The position numbers and the translations under genes were made by a program. From assembly GCA_047967505.1 (NCBI GenBank), contig CM106538.1: DNA of 64,000 nt; one strand, 5' to 3'. This stretch comes from Dipteris shenzhenensis (Eukaryota; Polypodiophyta; Polypodiopsida; Gleicheniales). The notes below the pieces were generated by a model. That model made no database searches. It was not told where the DNA came from and was given only the letters and a program-made list of their open reading frames with translations. Shown here piece by piece: positions 22,072 to 34,704 of this stretch; the stretch's first letter is position 1, and the number at the start of each line of letters is the position of its first letter.

Positions 22072-23999
22072 CTATCCAATGCCCATAAATACACGACAAT
22101 ACTTAAACCGCTGACTAGGTAGACTCTTCGTTAGCATATCTGCAGGATTATCATCTGTATGAACCTTGACAAGCTCTATGCGCTTGTCCTCAAGTACCTC
22201 CCTGATGAAATGGTACCTGACCTCAATGTGTTTGGTCCTTGCATGAAAGACCGGATTCCGTGCTAGCTAAATAGCACTCATGGAATCACTATGCAATGTC
22301 GGTACACTTGTATGAATCCCCAAATCTCCCACTAGCCGATCACGCCATATAGCCTCCCTTGAACCCTCTGTGGCTGCAACATACTCAGCCTCTGTGGTAG
22401 ACAAAGCAACATACTTCTGTGCGCGAGACATCCACGACATTGCACCACCTACAAAGGTGAACACATAACTAGAAGTGGATCTCCTACTATCCACATGCCC
22501 TGCATAGTCTGAATCTGTGTACCCAAGTACACGCATGTCTCTTCTACCAAAGCAAATGCACATCTCCTTGGTACCCTTCATGTACCTCATGATGCACTTA
22601 ACTGCCTCCCAATGCCTCTTTCCTGGATTAGCCATATACCGGCTAACAACTCCCACTACAAATGCAATGTCTGGTCTAGTAGCTATCATAGCATATATAA
22701 GACTCCCAACCGCTGATGCAAAAGGAACCTTGGCCATCATGGCCCTCTCCTCATCGAATTTGGGACTATCTGTATGACTCAGTTTCACAATGGAGGCAAT
22801 GGAGTACTCACTGCCTTCCCCCCCTCCATATTGAAATGCTGCAATACTTTTGTAACATACTCCTCCTGTGAAAGCCAAAGGAGTTTCCTACTCCGATCAC
22901 GCGTGATGCGCATACCAAGAATATGACCTGCAAGTCCCAAATCCTTCATATCAAAGGCCTCATGCAACTTGGCATTTAATGCATCTAGCTCATAAGTATT
23001 CTTGCTAGCCAATAGCATATCATCCACATATAGTGCCAGGAGGATCAGGCTATTATCCTTAGCCCTTTTAGTGTAGAGGCAGTGATCAATTTCACTCCTA
23101 AAAAAACCCTGGGACCGAATGAAAGCATCAAATTTCTGCTACCATTCTCTAGGCGCTTGCTTAAGACCATAGAGACTCTTCTTCAGCTTGCAAACTAAAT
23201 GCTCTTTGCCCTTTTCTTCAAAGCCTTCCGGCTGCACCATGTAAATTTCCTCATGCAGATCCCCATGCAAGAAAGCTGTCTTGACATCCATCTGCATAAG
23301 CTCCATATCCTCCGCTGCCACTAGTCCAAGCATGCATCTAAGTTTGGTCATCTTCACAACCGGAGAGAATATCTCATCAAAGTCCACACCCTTCTCTTGC
23401 TTGAACCCTTTAGCAACCAAACGGGCCTTGTACCTAGGCACATCATCACCTGTGACCTTCATCTTGTAGACCCATTTACATGGCAATGCTTTCTTTCCAT
23501 GTGGCAAAGAAACCAAGTCCCAAGTCTTATTCTTCATAAGTGAACTCATCTCTGATTGCATAGCATACTCCCACTTGCGTTGATCCTCGCACATCATAGC
23601 CTCTCTGTAGCAAGAAGGCTCCCCGCAATCAGTAAGCATCACATAGTCTACCCCTGGAACAAACCTATCAGGCGGTCTAGACACTCTAGATGATCTTCTC
23701 ATTGGCATTTCAGCTTGCTATCCCACCTGCATATCAGCCTTATTTGGCTCATCATTTCCACCAATAGATGATCCATCACAAGCCAGGCCACAAGGGATGC
23801 AACAGTGTGCAGCAAAAGCAGTAGGGAAGAAAGGCTGTGTCACTACATGGTCAACAGGTACGGAAGGTACCGCAGGAGGTATAGCGGTATGGGATGTTGC
23901 ACAACTAAAGTCCATCAAGGACACGGGGTGATCTAAGAGTAGTCTACAACAAGATATCCAAACAGCCTTACCACTTGTTTTCCCCGCAGGTGTTATCAC
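22072..23999 (-). pseudogene. Copia-3 reverse transcriptase-RNase H
   Basis: RT at 23708-23139: [48 protein letters not shown] and [11 protein letters not shown]. This is followed by TAG and then LALYVDDMLLAS near 23040-23005 with the YVDD motif. A frame change near 22800 leads into RNase H (YTDSDYAGHVDSRRSTSSYV, STTEAEYVAATEG). TAG at 22267-22269 replaces the Gln expected in SMSAIQLARN. The same frame then ends at 22072-22074 after DNPADMLTKSLPS. Upstream, 23999-23718 is the linker before RT with another TAG. Non-functional. Confidence 0.85.
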
Positions 24000-24232
24000 A
24001 GTTTCTCGTTGAAAATTACCAGCATGTCTTCAATACCAATGATACTCAGCTTCATCACGTTGGAGTACGAATATAACTGCCACCAGCGCGGTGGTCTGCT
24101 TCTATTATTATTATTACAAGACAAGATGAATTTCATACAATTCATTCGGTTGGGCTAGTTAGACACTACATATACTTGGGATGACTTTCACGGGTTGGGC
24201 CCAAGTTTACTGTGGAACCAGCAGCACATAAA

Positions 24233-24360
24233 CGCTTGACTAGAGGATACGGTTCATTGTCGAGGTTGGAATGACTGCATCGAATGACTGCATCCAGGCA
24301 CAAACACGCTTGACTAGACGGTACGCTTCATTGTCGAGATTGGAAAGGCTGCTTCCACGC
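24233..24360. repeat. Imperfect direct repeat, period about 74 bp
   Basis: CGCTTGACTAGA(G/C)G(A/G)TACG(G/C)TTCATTGTCGAG(G/A)TTGGAA occurs at 24233 and again at 24307. It is non-coding. Confidence 0.6.
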
Positions 24361-27300
24361 ACAGTTTCAGCATATGGACACGAAGTCACTGATTTTTAAC
24401 TCTCTAGACCAACAATGGTCCTATACGCAGGTACTTTGGGGCAGTAGACACCTTTGTTCCCTGCTTTTATCAACTTTGTCCACATCAACTATGTAGTCTT
24501 CTTCAACCCTGCATCATATGATGGAGATTACTACTTTACTACAACATACTGCTATAAGTTCTTTTGGGTTGGTGACACCCTTGTTTACCACAACCTTTTG
24601 GATTGCACCATAGCTACACAATTAGCTTCATATCCAAATGCATCTTTGACAGAGCGGCTTCATAGTCCATGGAGACATATGACATGCTTAGCTTTGACAT
24701 GTTCATCATGCTCTTATGCATAATTATTCATGCATTCATTGTTTGATCAACCATTCTTTCATCCAGAAGACTTCATTTTCTTTGGCATTCTTCCCTCATC
24801 CCTTTGGCTATCCATTGGGTTTTATTCCCAAAGGTGAATGCTTTGTATGTTGTATTCTTCGGATTGTAGTGTTACAATTTGACTAGTTTCTACATTTTTT
24901 GTTTTAGAATTGCATGGCATTAATGGCATTGTTATAATTCATATTGCCCCTTCACCTTGACAAAGAAAAATTGATAATTAATGCTAGTTTTGTATTATAA
25001 TGATTCTATAATTGTTGATAGAAATGATTAAATCAACATAGCTTTGTAGATACCAGGTAAAACATGTGGATGAATAAAGTCACATCAAAAGACTACTACC
25101 TTCATCCTCCATCATGTGTATGTGTGTGTGTATCTTATTTTTCCATCTAGTATTTACTTGATTCTCTTGTGTCCACACACGCACGCGCACGCACGAATGC
25201 ATGCATGCATACATATTTTAATTCTAGTTTCCCACCTCACACTATGCATATATGTATTTGTGGTATGTTGGGCTACTATGATCCACGTGGAATGAAACTT
25301 GGTGGAACTTTAGAGCATGGTTGGATCAAGCATCCTAGCAAATTTGGTCCCATTTGGAAACCCTTGGATTTCCATATCAGCCAATTCAGTCAACAATTCA
25401 CATCAAATGGCTAGGTCTATTCATCCATAGGATTTGGACTAATATGAGACTAATGGGAAAATATATCTAGTGAAGCAACTAGTAATAGGGAATTGGAACT
25501 CAATTGGAAAATATGACACAATTTTGAAAGCTAGGCTTGGGATTGGTGGAGCCACCAAAGGGAAAGAATGTCATTGACTACAAAGGAGTGTACAAGCCTG
25601 TTATTTTCAGCACTCGATGCCTTGTTATGGGCCATGCACTTTCCAATCCATTCAACCTTGCATAATGAATGGAACTCTAGGCTCCACAGTTTGTGCTCCA
25701 CCAACACTCATGCAGAGCATGTAGCATCACAACAAAGTAGGTTGGTGCCAGCTTACTTCATCATTTTTTCCACCGAAACCTCCATTTATTCAACATTATG
25801 CCTTTATATCCTCAGTTTTTCCATCTCCTCATTAGAGCAATCGATAAGGTGAGCACCAAAAAGCGAGTGAGCCAAAAAATGCAAGTGAAATCGTCAAAAC
25901 AATTGCACAAAACTAGCTATAGTGTGTATGTGGTACACAAGTTTACACTATCTATGTAGGCCATGTGATTAAGTTGTTTGTTTTACTTGGCCCCACTTGA
26001 CTTACATACCCTACATATCCCTTCACCCTCATTCACTGCAAGGCGAATCGTCATTGGTTGAATGGAAAAGGAAATCTATCAAGAATCTACCCCCCACACC
26101 CAGAGCAAAGCGAAGGGCCACCACCAGTAAGTAGAACCACAATTCAATTTTAACATACCTAAAGTATAGTTTGTAAAGCTTTCTTTTATGTGCACTCTTT
26201 TGCATCCTTCAACAATGTAAACTTGTCCAATCTAAAGCCATGATACTTACGATAGTTACGATACTATAATAGGTTTTTTTGGGATCGTGCAATAGGTTTG
26301 CTGGTTTCGAAGAGAGTAAGAGAAGAGTTGCACAATGAATCAAAATGACCTTCTTCTATTACTTAGACAGATGGTGATTAAGATAAAAACAATAATGAGG
26401 CCACACTCTACATACACACGTTGCTCTGGCAACAAGACAAACCAAACTCATAGGACTCTAGGACTTTATATTTGACATTCGGCGTGGGTGCTACCCACCA
26501 CATTTACTATCATTCGCAATACCCATCATAAGGGTAGTTGCCATTATATCGTACCCACTCATGCCCTAACATTTTTTACATTTGCATATCCTATGTTGGA
26601 CCCATGTTGGCTGGCCTTCTTTGACATTGCCCAAGGTCTTTAACAATCACGGCTCTCATTGCCTGACTCTTTGTCTTGTTGCACAATGGCTATCTTGGAT
26701 TGGGCATCATGTAGACTACATTAACTAGTACAAAGAAGCTTCTTCCCATCCCTTATACATGAATTCCAAGGTTCAACAAGGTCATTTTAGTAGAACCACA
26801 ATAATGTACAAGAACCTTCAGTATCGACTCCAAAATAATTCATATACATACACATAGACCTTGTGCACATAGTTTCGCTTCTATTTCTGGGGAAGAGACT
26901 ACATGGGCACCCAAACTACATGAGATATCTTTGGGAAGACCTCACTCCAAATGTGGCAAGCTACCCATCAATGTTTGGGAAGACTCGCTCTGAATTTGGC
27001 AACCTACCCGTCAATCTATGAGATTTCCCTAAAGATGTCTATGTGGCAAATTACCCATTTTGTGGCAAGTTACCCATCAATATTTATCAAGAAACCCAAT
27101 TAAACGAACTCACAATGGCGAATATGGAATCTCTCGCCGGGGGGGGAGGGATATAAATCATGATTGGAAATGCACATTGTGTATTGCCATAGCCCTATAA
27201 TCAAGTAATTTGATGGTGGCAATATTGCACTAGTGATAGGCTTGCCGAGTGTATTAATTACTCATTTCAAAGTAGTTAACTTGCGTGTTGAATTACCTAT

Positions 27301-28689
27301 GGGGATAAATTAGATGATACTAGACAAAAGATGTTGCTTAAGAGGTATCTAGTGCTTTATGAGCTTGTAAAGGCTTAAACAAATTCGGAATAGCCTACAT
27401 GATTATTTCATTTCCATATAAGTTGTTCATTTCGTAATTCTACGTACGAGATCTCAAAGGAATTCAGTATCATTATGATCTCGCTTTATGTATGTGTATC
27501 CTTGGTTGTTATGCATGTGATTGTGGAAAAACATATACAATTTCTCATTTAGTACATCCAATATGAAGTTCAAAATTAAAGTTAATGAATAAATACCTGC
27601 AAGGATACAAATGACCATAGTAAAATTTAGGCTATTACTAAACCAAGTATATCAATAGTAAAGTCTAGGACACTAGCAAAAAAACTGAGGATACTTGCAT
27701 TAAGTAAGCAAGAAGTTAAATGGTGCAAGTACATGAGAATGAAGCAATAGCAAGGATGGATTGTATAGTGTTGTAGTTATTCTTATGATCCTACAATGGA
27801 ATGATCATAACTTTTACAAACTCATGTAGGTTGTTTTTTAGTGGGCTAATGTTCATCTTGTACCTACCACTGTCAATATAAAACGTGTCATCTTCTTGTC
27901 CATTTGGAGAATTTGTAAGGTTTTTCTAGTGCTACTTCAAATTATAGTCTGGGGCCTCAAAAGTCATTTTAGATTGCATGTGATCACATCATTGTAGGGC
28001 CTAGTAGGACAACTTGCTATTGTCTCCTTGGAAGGTTTCATTTATTCACCCCTCTACCCAAGTTGTCTTTTAAGCATTAGTCCTCATTTTACCAATTTGT
28101 TTACTACTTGCTATCTAGCTATAAATTTAACCTCTCCGCTTGATTATGAATATTCTATATTTTCTTTTAGATCACTTTATAAAATCCCATTGTGCATGTA
28201 TCTGGCTTTTTCTACTGTCTATTTCCTGATCTGCACATATGTGAAGCACATTAAGTAAAGAAGTTTGTGATTCTACTCACCACACACACTGTGTAGAACA
28301 TCCTATTTGAAGAATTGGATTGATAAATTGAATTAACTGTTTGCTTACCTTACTAGTTCAATTCCACGCTTGCATCCTCCACTACCAGCCTTCAACTCTG
28401 CAATGTTTTGAATCCTTTTTTTTTGTAGTCTTTCTCTTCCTTCTTACTCATCGCAACTCCGTCGTCGTATTCGAGTGCTCTTGGATTTCTCTTTGCAGTT
28501 GCTCTGTCAAAGTTGACACAATCTCCATTTGTTGAGTCTTTTCCGTACTCTCTTGCATACATAGCATCTTGTACATTTCCATATTGGATTTGTGAGCCCC
28601 AATGTATCCATACAATCCTGGGCTATTCTATCATTCTTCCGCTGTGTACCCTCTGTTGGTTGATTTCTAACCCTCCCCCTCGTTGTTGC
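24361..28689. other. AT-rich non-coding sequence
   Basis: I see no gene, RNA or recognisable mobile-element protein on either strand. A CA/TG-rich microsatellite patch with CGCACGCACG lies at about 25115-25215. A short degenerate repeat (GGCAA(G/A)(C/T)TACCC(A/G)TCAAT) recurs three or four times at about 26960-27080. Confidence 0.45.
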
Positions 28690-28855
28690 CCCCATCCCTG
28701 AGATATCTAGGCAATGAGTTGGGATCGGGAGCAGGCTGGCTTTCTTTCTCCACTAGTCTTGGGGGGGTTTTTCCCGATCGGTGCCTTCAGATAGCCGACT
28801 AGTATGTTTGATCTTTCCAAGCATTAATAGAAATTTCCTTTTTCTGGGAAAAAAA
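28690..28855 (+). mobile_element. LINE 3' end (5'-truncated)
   Basis: Ends CATTAATAGAAATTTCC...TTTTCTGGG followed by A9, a pattern shared with the segment ending at 59725. Only 3' UTR sequence is seen. Poly-A end and truncation are typical of target-primed reverse transcription. Confidence 0.4.
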
Positions 28856-29229
28856 AAGTGTATACATATGTCAGGATGACATGTCTTTTTTGTGGTGACC
28901 TTCCTTTTTTGAACATATAAAATAAGCTCACATCATTATGGTTCACATTACCACTGTTTCTATCGTTAAAATTTACTTTGTCCCCCAATAAATCTCACCA
29001 CTAGTCTTGGCCAGATGTCGATGGCATTTATGTCATCTTTACAGGTTATAAAAGTTCATAACTAGCAAAAACGTCATTCATGTCTAAATATAATCAACCT
29101 AGGTTTCACTTATATGGTGCTATGAAGAATACTACAAAATATATTACTTTGAAAACGCCTGTGTCATCAGCTGCAAGCAGTAGAACTTTGGTGTAGATTA
29201 CCTGGGCTTTACGAATGACTTCACTTCAC

Positions 29230-30786
29230 TGGCTCTGATACCATGTTGGAAAGCAGACCTACCCATATCTCTATCTCACAGATCAAGGTAGATAGAACAA
29301 TCACATTACATCAAACACCAACCTTCACTACAAGTCATCTAATATGGAAACTTTGCCAGGATAACACACCCAAAAACGCACTTCAATGCATGTGCACACA
29401 GTAATATAGAGAGCACTTCAGATCTGGAAAGATGACACACAATAGTACAGCCAAAGGCAGATTATATCAAGTACAAAACCTGCAACACAGTAGGCCACTA
29501 CGAGCTCTCTGATACAACCAAGTATGGTACTTCTTTGTGCAACGTTTGCTCCTCGTACTGTTGTACATCTCTCCCCCGAAACGAGCGCGTGTCTCACAGA
29601 GTTCAGTAGCTGCTCATAATTGAGCTCTTCTGCTGCCTCCTTTACATTCACTAGTGCTCTCCCACAGGCTGTGCGTCTGCACCAAAGTAGTGCCCTGGAT
29701 GCCGAGGGCATGCTGCAGGCTGAACTGCAGAAGGAACTGTAGAATCCCCCCCAAGGGCGCCCTTTTATGGGGCACAAGGCTGTCAGATCTGGCCAACCAA
29801 ACTCTCCAGATCAGCCAACCCAGCCTAAGATGGCCTACTGGGGAAGCCTGCTGCCGACAGCAGGCAGGTCTCCTTGCCTATAAATAGGCACAAGGCTAGT
29901 TGCCTTTCTGCTGTGTCTTTCTCAACTATCTGCCCACCAGAGGAGCTCATTGCTGGGGATATGCCAGCCCTACCGCTAGCCCCAAATCAGGTCAAGATGC
30001 ACAGCAGCCCACATGGCTGCCCTTCTGCCAGCCCTACAGTCTGTCTGTGCTGCCCATGTGGCAGTGCTCTTTTCTTCTCTAGGATCATCCCATGTGGCAG
30101 TCCTCTCCTCTGCCCTTCCCCTATAGATGTCAAGCCCCTTTGTCCTCCTCATTTGGGGGCTCACAGGTGGGACACTGTACCTCATATTCGGACAACATAG
30201 TCACATGAACTTCTAGAAAGGTTGCATACAGTATACATTTTTAGCTGTACATGTTTTTAAAATAAAATTTCAAACTTTTCAATGGCCTGTCTAATTGAGC
30301 AGCTGGCCCCAAATTAATCCTAGCTAGGCCAATCTATGTGCAGGGACTGCACCCAAAGATTGTAGAATACAGCTCAAAATTTTCTAGCATTCTTTATCCG
30401 AATTATTACACACAGATTGCCAATAAGGATCCCTATTGGTATCTGGATTTTGAAGACCACCTAATTAGTGCCTGAATTACATTATACAGAACAAAAGAGA
30501 CTAAAAGTGAATTTATGTTGTTTTATGCGTAATCAATCTTTAGAACCATTAAATCGGCCAGCTAAAATACTTTAGTTGAAGTGTAAGTGCCAAGGTGTGG
30601 TTTGGACCCTTTCTCCATTGAAATGAAACTTGGCCACCATTGAGAATAATAAAGGATAGCATACTATCAAATGCAAAGTTCTATTATCTATACATAAGCT
30701 TCCAATGAAAATGAACAAAAGTTTCCATTACAATATACAAGTACTCAAAGTGGGTCTTTTATATCACAACTTGTTACAAGCCAACA
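29230..30786 (-). mobile_element. LTR remnant with primer-binding site
   Basis: On the minus strand, CTTTCCAACA is followed directly by TGGTATCAGAGCCAG (29230-29243), the end of an LTR plus the initiator-tRNA primer-binding site. The LTR starts at 29244 on the plus strand (TGTTGG). A CCAACA at 30781-30786 could be its other end, making a 1.5-kb LTR, but this is a guess. Inside is a GC-rich block (29980-30180) with repeated CATGTGG(C/G)AG words like those at 32990-33120. No internal coding region remains below 29230. It lies just downstream of the SAC3-gene stop. Confidence 0.45.
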
Positions 30787-31205
30787 TTCTCTAGAGGAAG
30801 AGGGTTGTGGTTCTTGATCCGTAGGTTGACCATATGGCTAGATCATCATAATAGGATGTCAAGGCTAACCATACAATTGGAACAGCATAACAGAAGGTCA
30901 AAACGGTACATAAAGGGTGGACCACTTGTCCAGGGCAGATTAAGCGTGGAGGACATAGGCAATCTTGTCTCAATTTCCTTTTATCTGTAGCGGGACTCTG
31001 TCCTGATCTAGCTGTGGGCTGTAGTCTGATTAGAAAAACAGCTCATTTAAAAGAAAAGGATATGGAAAAATTTTCTAGTCATAACACCTATGAACCAAGA
31101 AAGCATTTGACATGCATACCATTGACTGCTACAACAACAATCTCTTAGCAGCAACCTTTCTGAAATCCAAATACATGCCAATATTCTCTTGTACTAAGGA
31201 GCAAA
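30787..31205 (-). other. Probable 3' flank or 3' UTR of the SAC3-domain gene
   Basis: AT-rich sequence directly downstream of the stop codon at 31206. No other gene is seen. The true polyadenylation site cannot be placed by eye. Confidence 0.35.
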
Positions 31206-31403
31206 CTAAATTTCTCTGTTTACACCTTTTACTTCTTCATAACGGGAAGCTGCTCGTTTGTTTACTATAAAATTGCATCTATAGCAAGGAATTTCCTTAG
31301 GAGAGGAAAATTGGGATTGCTTAACAAGAAGACATCGCACTCTGGAATTATCAATGCCCGTTGAAAGGCCACACATACTGCATAACTCTTCCAAGTCCCC
31401 TTC
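31206..31403 (-). CDS. SAC3: SAC3/GANP-domain gene, last exon (exon e of window)
   Basis: Opens after an acceptor (CCTTGTGCAG, ending at 31404) in phase 0 and encodes 65 residues: EGDLEELCSMCGLSTGIDNS, a basic stretch, then CYRCNFIVNKRAASRYEEV and a stop at 31206-31208. In SAC3-family proteins this is the winged-helix part after the helical PCI-like repeat (a 'lower layer, ..L...GL' segment). SAC3 is the scaffold of TREX-2, which couples transcription to mRNA export at nuclear pores. The early stop after the domain fits a short SAC3C-type protein rather than the long SAC3A/B type; that assignment is inference. Confidence 0.75.
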   Translation of the reverse strand, partial: EGDLEELCSMCGLSTGIDNSRVRCLLVKQSQFSSPKEIPCYRCNFIVNKRAASRYEEVKGVNREI

Positions 31404-32143
31404 CTGCACAAGGAGGAGGGAGGAAAAGTCAATCAAAGCTCGACTCAAAACAAACTTCATATATCTCACTACAAGAATATGCAAGGCAACACTGCACTTT
31501 ATTTTCAGTGTCGTAAGACATTATATCCACAAGGTATTCAAACGAGCAGCCAGCACTAAAACCAAACTTGTCAAGATGCAAGAGAGTGCACTAGATTAGC
31601 AATACTCATGAAGTACATATGACTAAGTGCATTGGCACAAGAAAGTATATGAATTGACATTGTACTCAAAGCTAGAAGGCTAGATCTCTCCCCTCCCTTC
31701 CACATCATGAGCAAGTGTTTAGCTACAAGAAAGCATGAGAACTGAAATTGTTTGCACACGAACAACAAAACATTCCTCCCTTCACCGCAGCCCCATTTTT
31801 CACACAAGTATCATGACCCCAGACCCATTTTCTACAATTAGGATGCAAGATCGCAGCCACATGATGTGACCCACAATCCTGACCACCTCAAAACATGCAT
31901 TTACTTCATATGGATGAAAGCAGATTTATAACTTGATGCACAAAAGATGTGATCAGCTGTCTTATTCAGGGCAATAAAATTGTGTAAGGACAGGATTGAC
32001 AATACAAAGGCAAGGGGTAACACCGGATCTAATTTTTTAGTTAGAAATTGTCCCAATGACATGTAAAAAGTACATCACTCAAAAGTGACAATATTGTAGA
32101 AGATAAAAATAAGGGGCACAAAAGGGATCTAAAAGTGACATGC

Positions 32144-32236
32144 CTTCATCAAAAGTAGCTTTGCAATGTCTGCTAGTGAAATAGGGTGAAGCTTATAACC
32201 CCCTTGGTTCATAGCTGCCAAGGCATTCAAACGGAC
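32144..32236 (-). CDS. SAC3: SAC3/GANP-domain gene, exon d
   Basis: Thirty-one codons, phase 0 at both ends, reading VRLNALAAMNQGGYKLHPIS then LADIAKLLLMK. The N-x-GGYKLHP motif is typical of the SAC3/GANP domain core in plants. The acceptor is TACAG (32237-32241). The donor is GCATGT (32143-32138) rather than GT, but only this junction keeps the frame into the next exon (...LLLMK|EGDLEEL...). The preceding intron (32237-32357) is 121 nt and the following one (31404-32143) is 740 nt. Confidence 0.8.
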
Positions 32237-32357
32237 CTGTATTGCAAATGCCATCAACAAGGAAATAATTGTAAGTCATTATAGTTTTGAAAGCAAATGT
32301 CTTTTATTTTTGTATTGCCGAGTGTCACATCATCATACCAACCTTGCAAAGTCATAC

Positions 32358-32451
32358 CTCATTAAAGTGAAGCTCCATAAGGCAGCCTTGTAAGAAAGTT
32401 GCGCCGAATGTTAGACTAAAAAAGGTCTTAAAATTGCCCGTACGGTAGCAT
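32358..32451 (-). CDS. SAC3: SAC3/GANP-domain gene, exon c
   Basis: Ninety-four nt. The first base completes an Arg codon split with exon b, then CYRTGNFKTFFSL... to ...MELHFNE. The RxYRxGNFxxFF motif followed by a Y/FLQxC helix is diagnostic of the SAC3 domain. Acceptor GTTTTGTAG (AG at 32452-32453), donor GTATGA (32357 down). The upstream partner exon lies about 27.7 kb away at 60186. The phase (2 plus 1) and protein motif (KVLR|CYRTGNF) match exactly across that gap. Confidence 0.8.
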
Positions 32452-33975
32452 CTACAAAACTTTACACACATTAGGTGTTGGCATTTCAAGTGCTTTAAAC
32501 ATGTAGGATGAAAGCATGATAATTCAGAAGACAAACAAGCACAAATTCTGCATGCATCCATAATCTTAAATTCTAAGAAATTTGAAAGTACTAACGACAC
32601 GGTTAGGCACAACACATGGACATGCTTGCTTGAAACTATTGGATCAAAACCACCACCTTAACAAAGGTGGAGTAAGGAGAGGAGCGAGCAGAAAAGGAGA
32701 AGAGAGAACAGCACTGAATGACCGATTGTACACTCAATTAGTGGTAAAGAATGAAGATATACATACCCATTCAGAATTACAATTAGGATTTCTAACCCTT
32801 TGCTTTTTTAGCACTCTTTTTATGTTAGTGCATATTCATAAATGCACCTTCTCTCAAGATCAACATCATGAAGTAGGCCTCCCCTCAATATAATGATTCC
32901 AGGGTTTGAAGAAGCATTAAGAATTACTGTTGCAATAGGGTTGGTCACCTCCCCATCTGTAGACTGTAAGCCCCCCTATGAGGAGAGCAAAGGGGGGGTG
33001 AACCATAGGGTGACACATGGGCAGCACTTTGACTGCCATGTGGGCAGCATGCTCACAGGCAAAAAACAGATCATGGGGCTGCCACATGGGCAGCAAACAG
33101 GCTGCCATGTGGGAAGCACAAAGAGAGGAGTACCTGGCAGATGGAGCTCCTGGAGGGCATATCTGGCATGGAATTGCCACGTGTCTGCCAATGACTGGAG
33201 GGATCTTAACTGCACAGGGAATCCAGCCAGAAACAAGGCGATAACCTGGCAGCAGCTGTGCAGAGGCTGTCAGCAGGCAGTACAGAGAAGTTTGGAAAGG
33301 CTCCAGGGCCTGGAAGAGGCCTGAACAGGTGCGGAACAGATGCAGCAGGGATTGCACAGGTTTGGAGAGCCAAAAGGCCCTGGATCAGGTCGGGGTAGGG
33401 GCTGCAGGGACTGGCTAGTGGTTGCCTGCCACGTGGCCAGGCAGGGCCAGCCCTACATCAGTTTATGTGCCCCACCACGGGGGATTTACAGAATACCAGG
33501 GAGGCTGTTGGGTTGCCCCAAATCCCCCTACCGGGTCACTTGACTTGGGGGCATCCCAGCCCCTGTGGAAGGAGGCCATTGGGGGCCGGGGCCTCACTTT
33601 ACATCTAGTCAGGCAGAACTTCAAGGAGCAGAAAGGAGCAGCACCATTGATGCCTACATCCAGGAGGTTAATTGGAGGCTGAAGAGCTGCAGACTTAGCT
33701 CAGCAAGGGACTGTACCCTTGGCTGTCTTCTAGGGCAGCAAGGAGCAGGGATCACGGCATGGTGCCTAAGGTCTACAGAAGCTCATTGAGGAGCACGCGG
33801 ACTCAGGGATCTAGACGTGCCAGGGAGGTAGTAGGACAACACTTTTTTGGGTAAGGACACAGGACCACTCTGGACTTCTTTTGTATCGTGTCTTGTCGGA
33901 CGGAAATATATTTTGGTTCATTCTATGTCTCTTGTGGAGCGTTGTCTACTTATTGGCTTGTGCACGCACGCACAC
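32452..33975. other. Intron sequence with GC-rich unclassified repeat
   Basis: 32452-32930 is ordinary AT-rich intron. 32940-33830 is GC-rich. At 32990-33120 a word GCTGCCA(C/T)(A/G)TGGG(C)AGC recurs about five times, resembling the block at 29980-30180. No protein family is recognised in the open frames, which run in several directions. Possibly part of an LTR or a non-autonomous element. Confidence 0.4.
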
Positions 33976-34630
33976 TTTTTTTTTATAGTGAAAGCTTTGA
34001 TTGATTATATTACAAGAATAGTCACCTCAGAAAAGAGGCGCTAGAAAATACATCAATTGAAGATCTCAGTATAAGCCAAATATACATCCTGATCTATCTA
34101 GCGAATCTGCAAGCAATCAAAGAAAGATTTCTGCAGAGAACGCTTAAAAAAAGCAAATAAAGAAAAATTGGGATCACTAAAGACTTTACCATTGCGGTCT
34201 GTCCATAAAGTCCTAAGTGCCCAATAATGAGCCCAAATAAAGAAAAGATGAAACTCCAGTCGCTGTGTGAATGAAAACCAAAGAGCTAGAAAAATTTCCC
34301 AAAGAGAAGAGTCGGGAATCTCGCTCGTAGCCTCTATCGAAGAGAATCCAGAAATTGTCGAGAAGACGGGCAATGCCAGAATAAATGAGGCACAGTCTCC
34401 TGAGAAATCAGACACCGATGACATAGAGTAGGAGCAATGTGCCTACGGGCCAGCAAATGTCCAGATGGAAAAATTCCCAGAAGCACTCGCCATAAAAAAA
34501 CATGTTGCCAAAGTGGAATCTTGTACGCCCAAAGTTGCCGCAGTCTTTTTCTCCACCACTTAATTGGCCGATGCATTCGCCAAATAGAATTACCCCTTTC
34601 TGAAACCCAGGGTTGAGGCAAAAGGATTTT
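33976..34630 (-). mobile_element. LINE-B, 3' part
   Basis: The poly-A tail (T9 on the plus strand at 33976-33984) marks the 3' end. 34624-34334 reads the end of ORF2: WRKRLRQLWAYKIPLWQHVF, LLARRHIAPTLCHRCLI, ETVPHLFWHCP, the C-terminal zinc-ribbon-like zf-RVT domain of plant LINEs. A frameshift near 34340 leads to WTDRNGKVF and the last stop at 34098. It joins exactly to the part at 41308-43195 once LINE-A and one copy of its target-site duplication are removed (...LALYKILL at 41330 continues as ...PQPWVSERG here). Confidence 0.8.
34617..34630. repeat. Target-site duplication of LINE-A (left copy)
   Basis: GGCAAAAGGATTTT, identical to 41308-41321. Its right edge merges with the poly-T tail, so 12-14 bp is the safe length. 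Confidence 0.8.
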
Positions 34631-34704
34631 TTTTTTTTTTCATGAAAAAGACTTCTATTAAGTAAGAACAAAAACCCGCGAGAGCAAGCTCAAAGCGGAA
34701 TACA

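Larger units (their letters stand above)
21840..24003 (-). mobile_element. Copia-3, 5'-truncated element
   Basis: On the minus strand only an RT-RNase H segment and a short 3' LTR remain. Gag, protease and integrase are missing beyond about 24003. It is a different lineage from Copia-1: its RT and RNase H (EAEYVAATEGSREAIW) resemble the Tnt1/SIRE-like type. It abuts the cut 3' LTR of Copia-1, so it either inserted there or was joined by recombination. Confidence 0.75.

Noticed and set aside
29230-29243. TGGTATCAGAGCC words as possible tRNA genes
   Set aside because: Only the 3' acceptor complement is present. No A/B boxes or cloverleaf. Position next to LTR ends shows they are primer-binding sites.
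29418-30200. Several open frames of 60-119 codons on both strands
   Set aside because: They lie in a GC-rich repeat and overlap on opposite strands with no recognised domain or conserved start.
32893-33682. Open frames of up to 146 codons on both strands in the giant intron
   Set aside because: Caused by the GC-rich repeat. Competing frames, and no domain.
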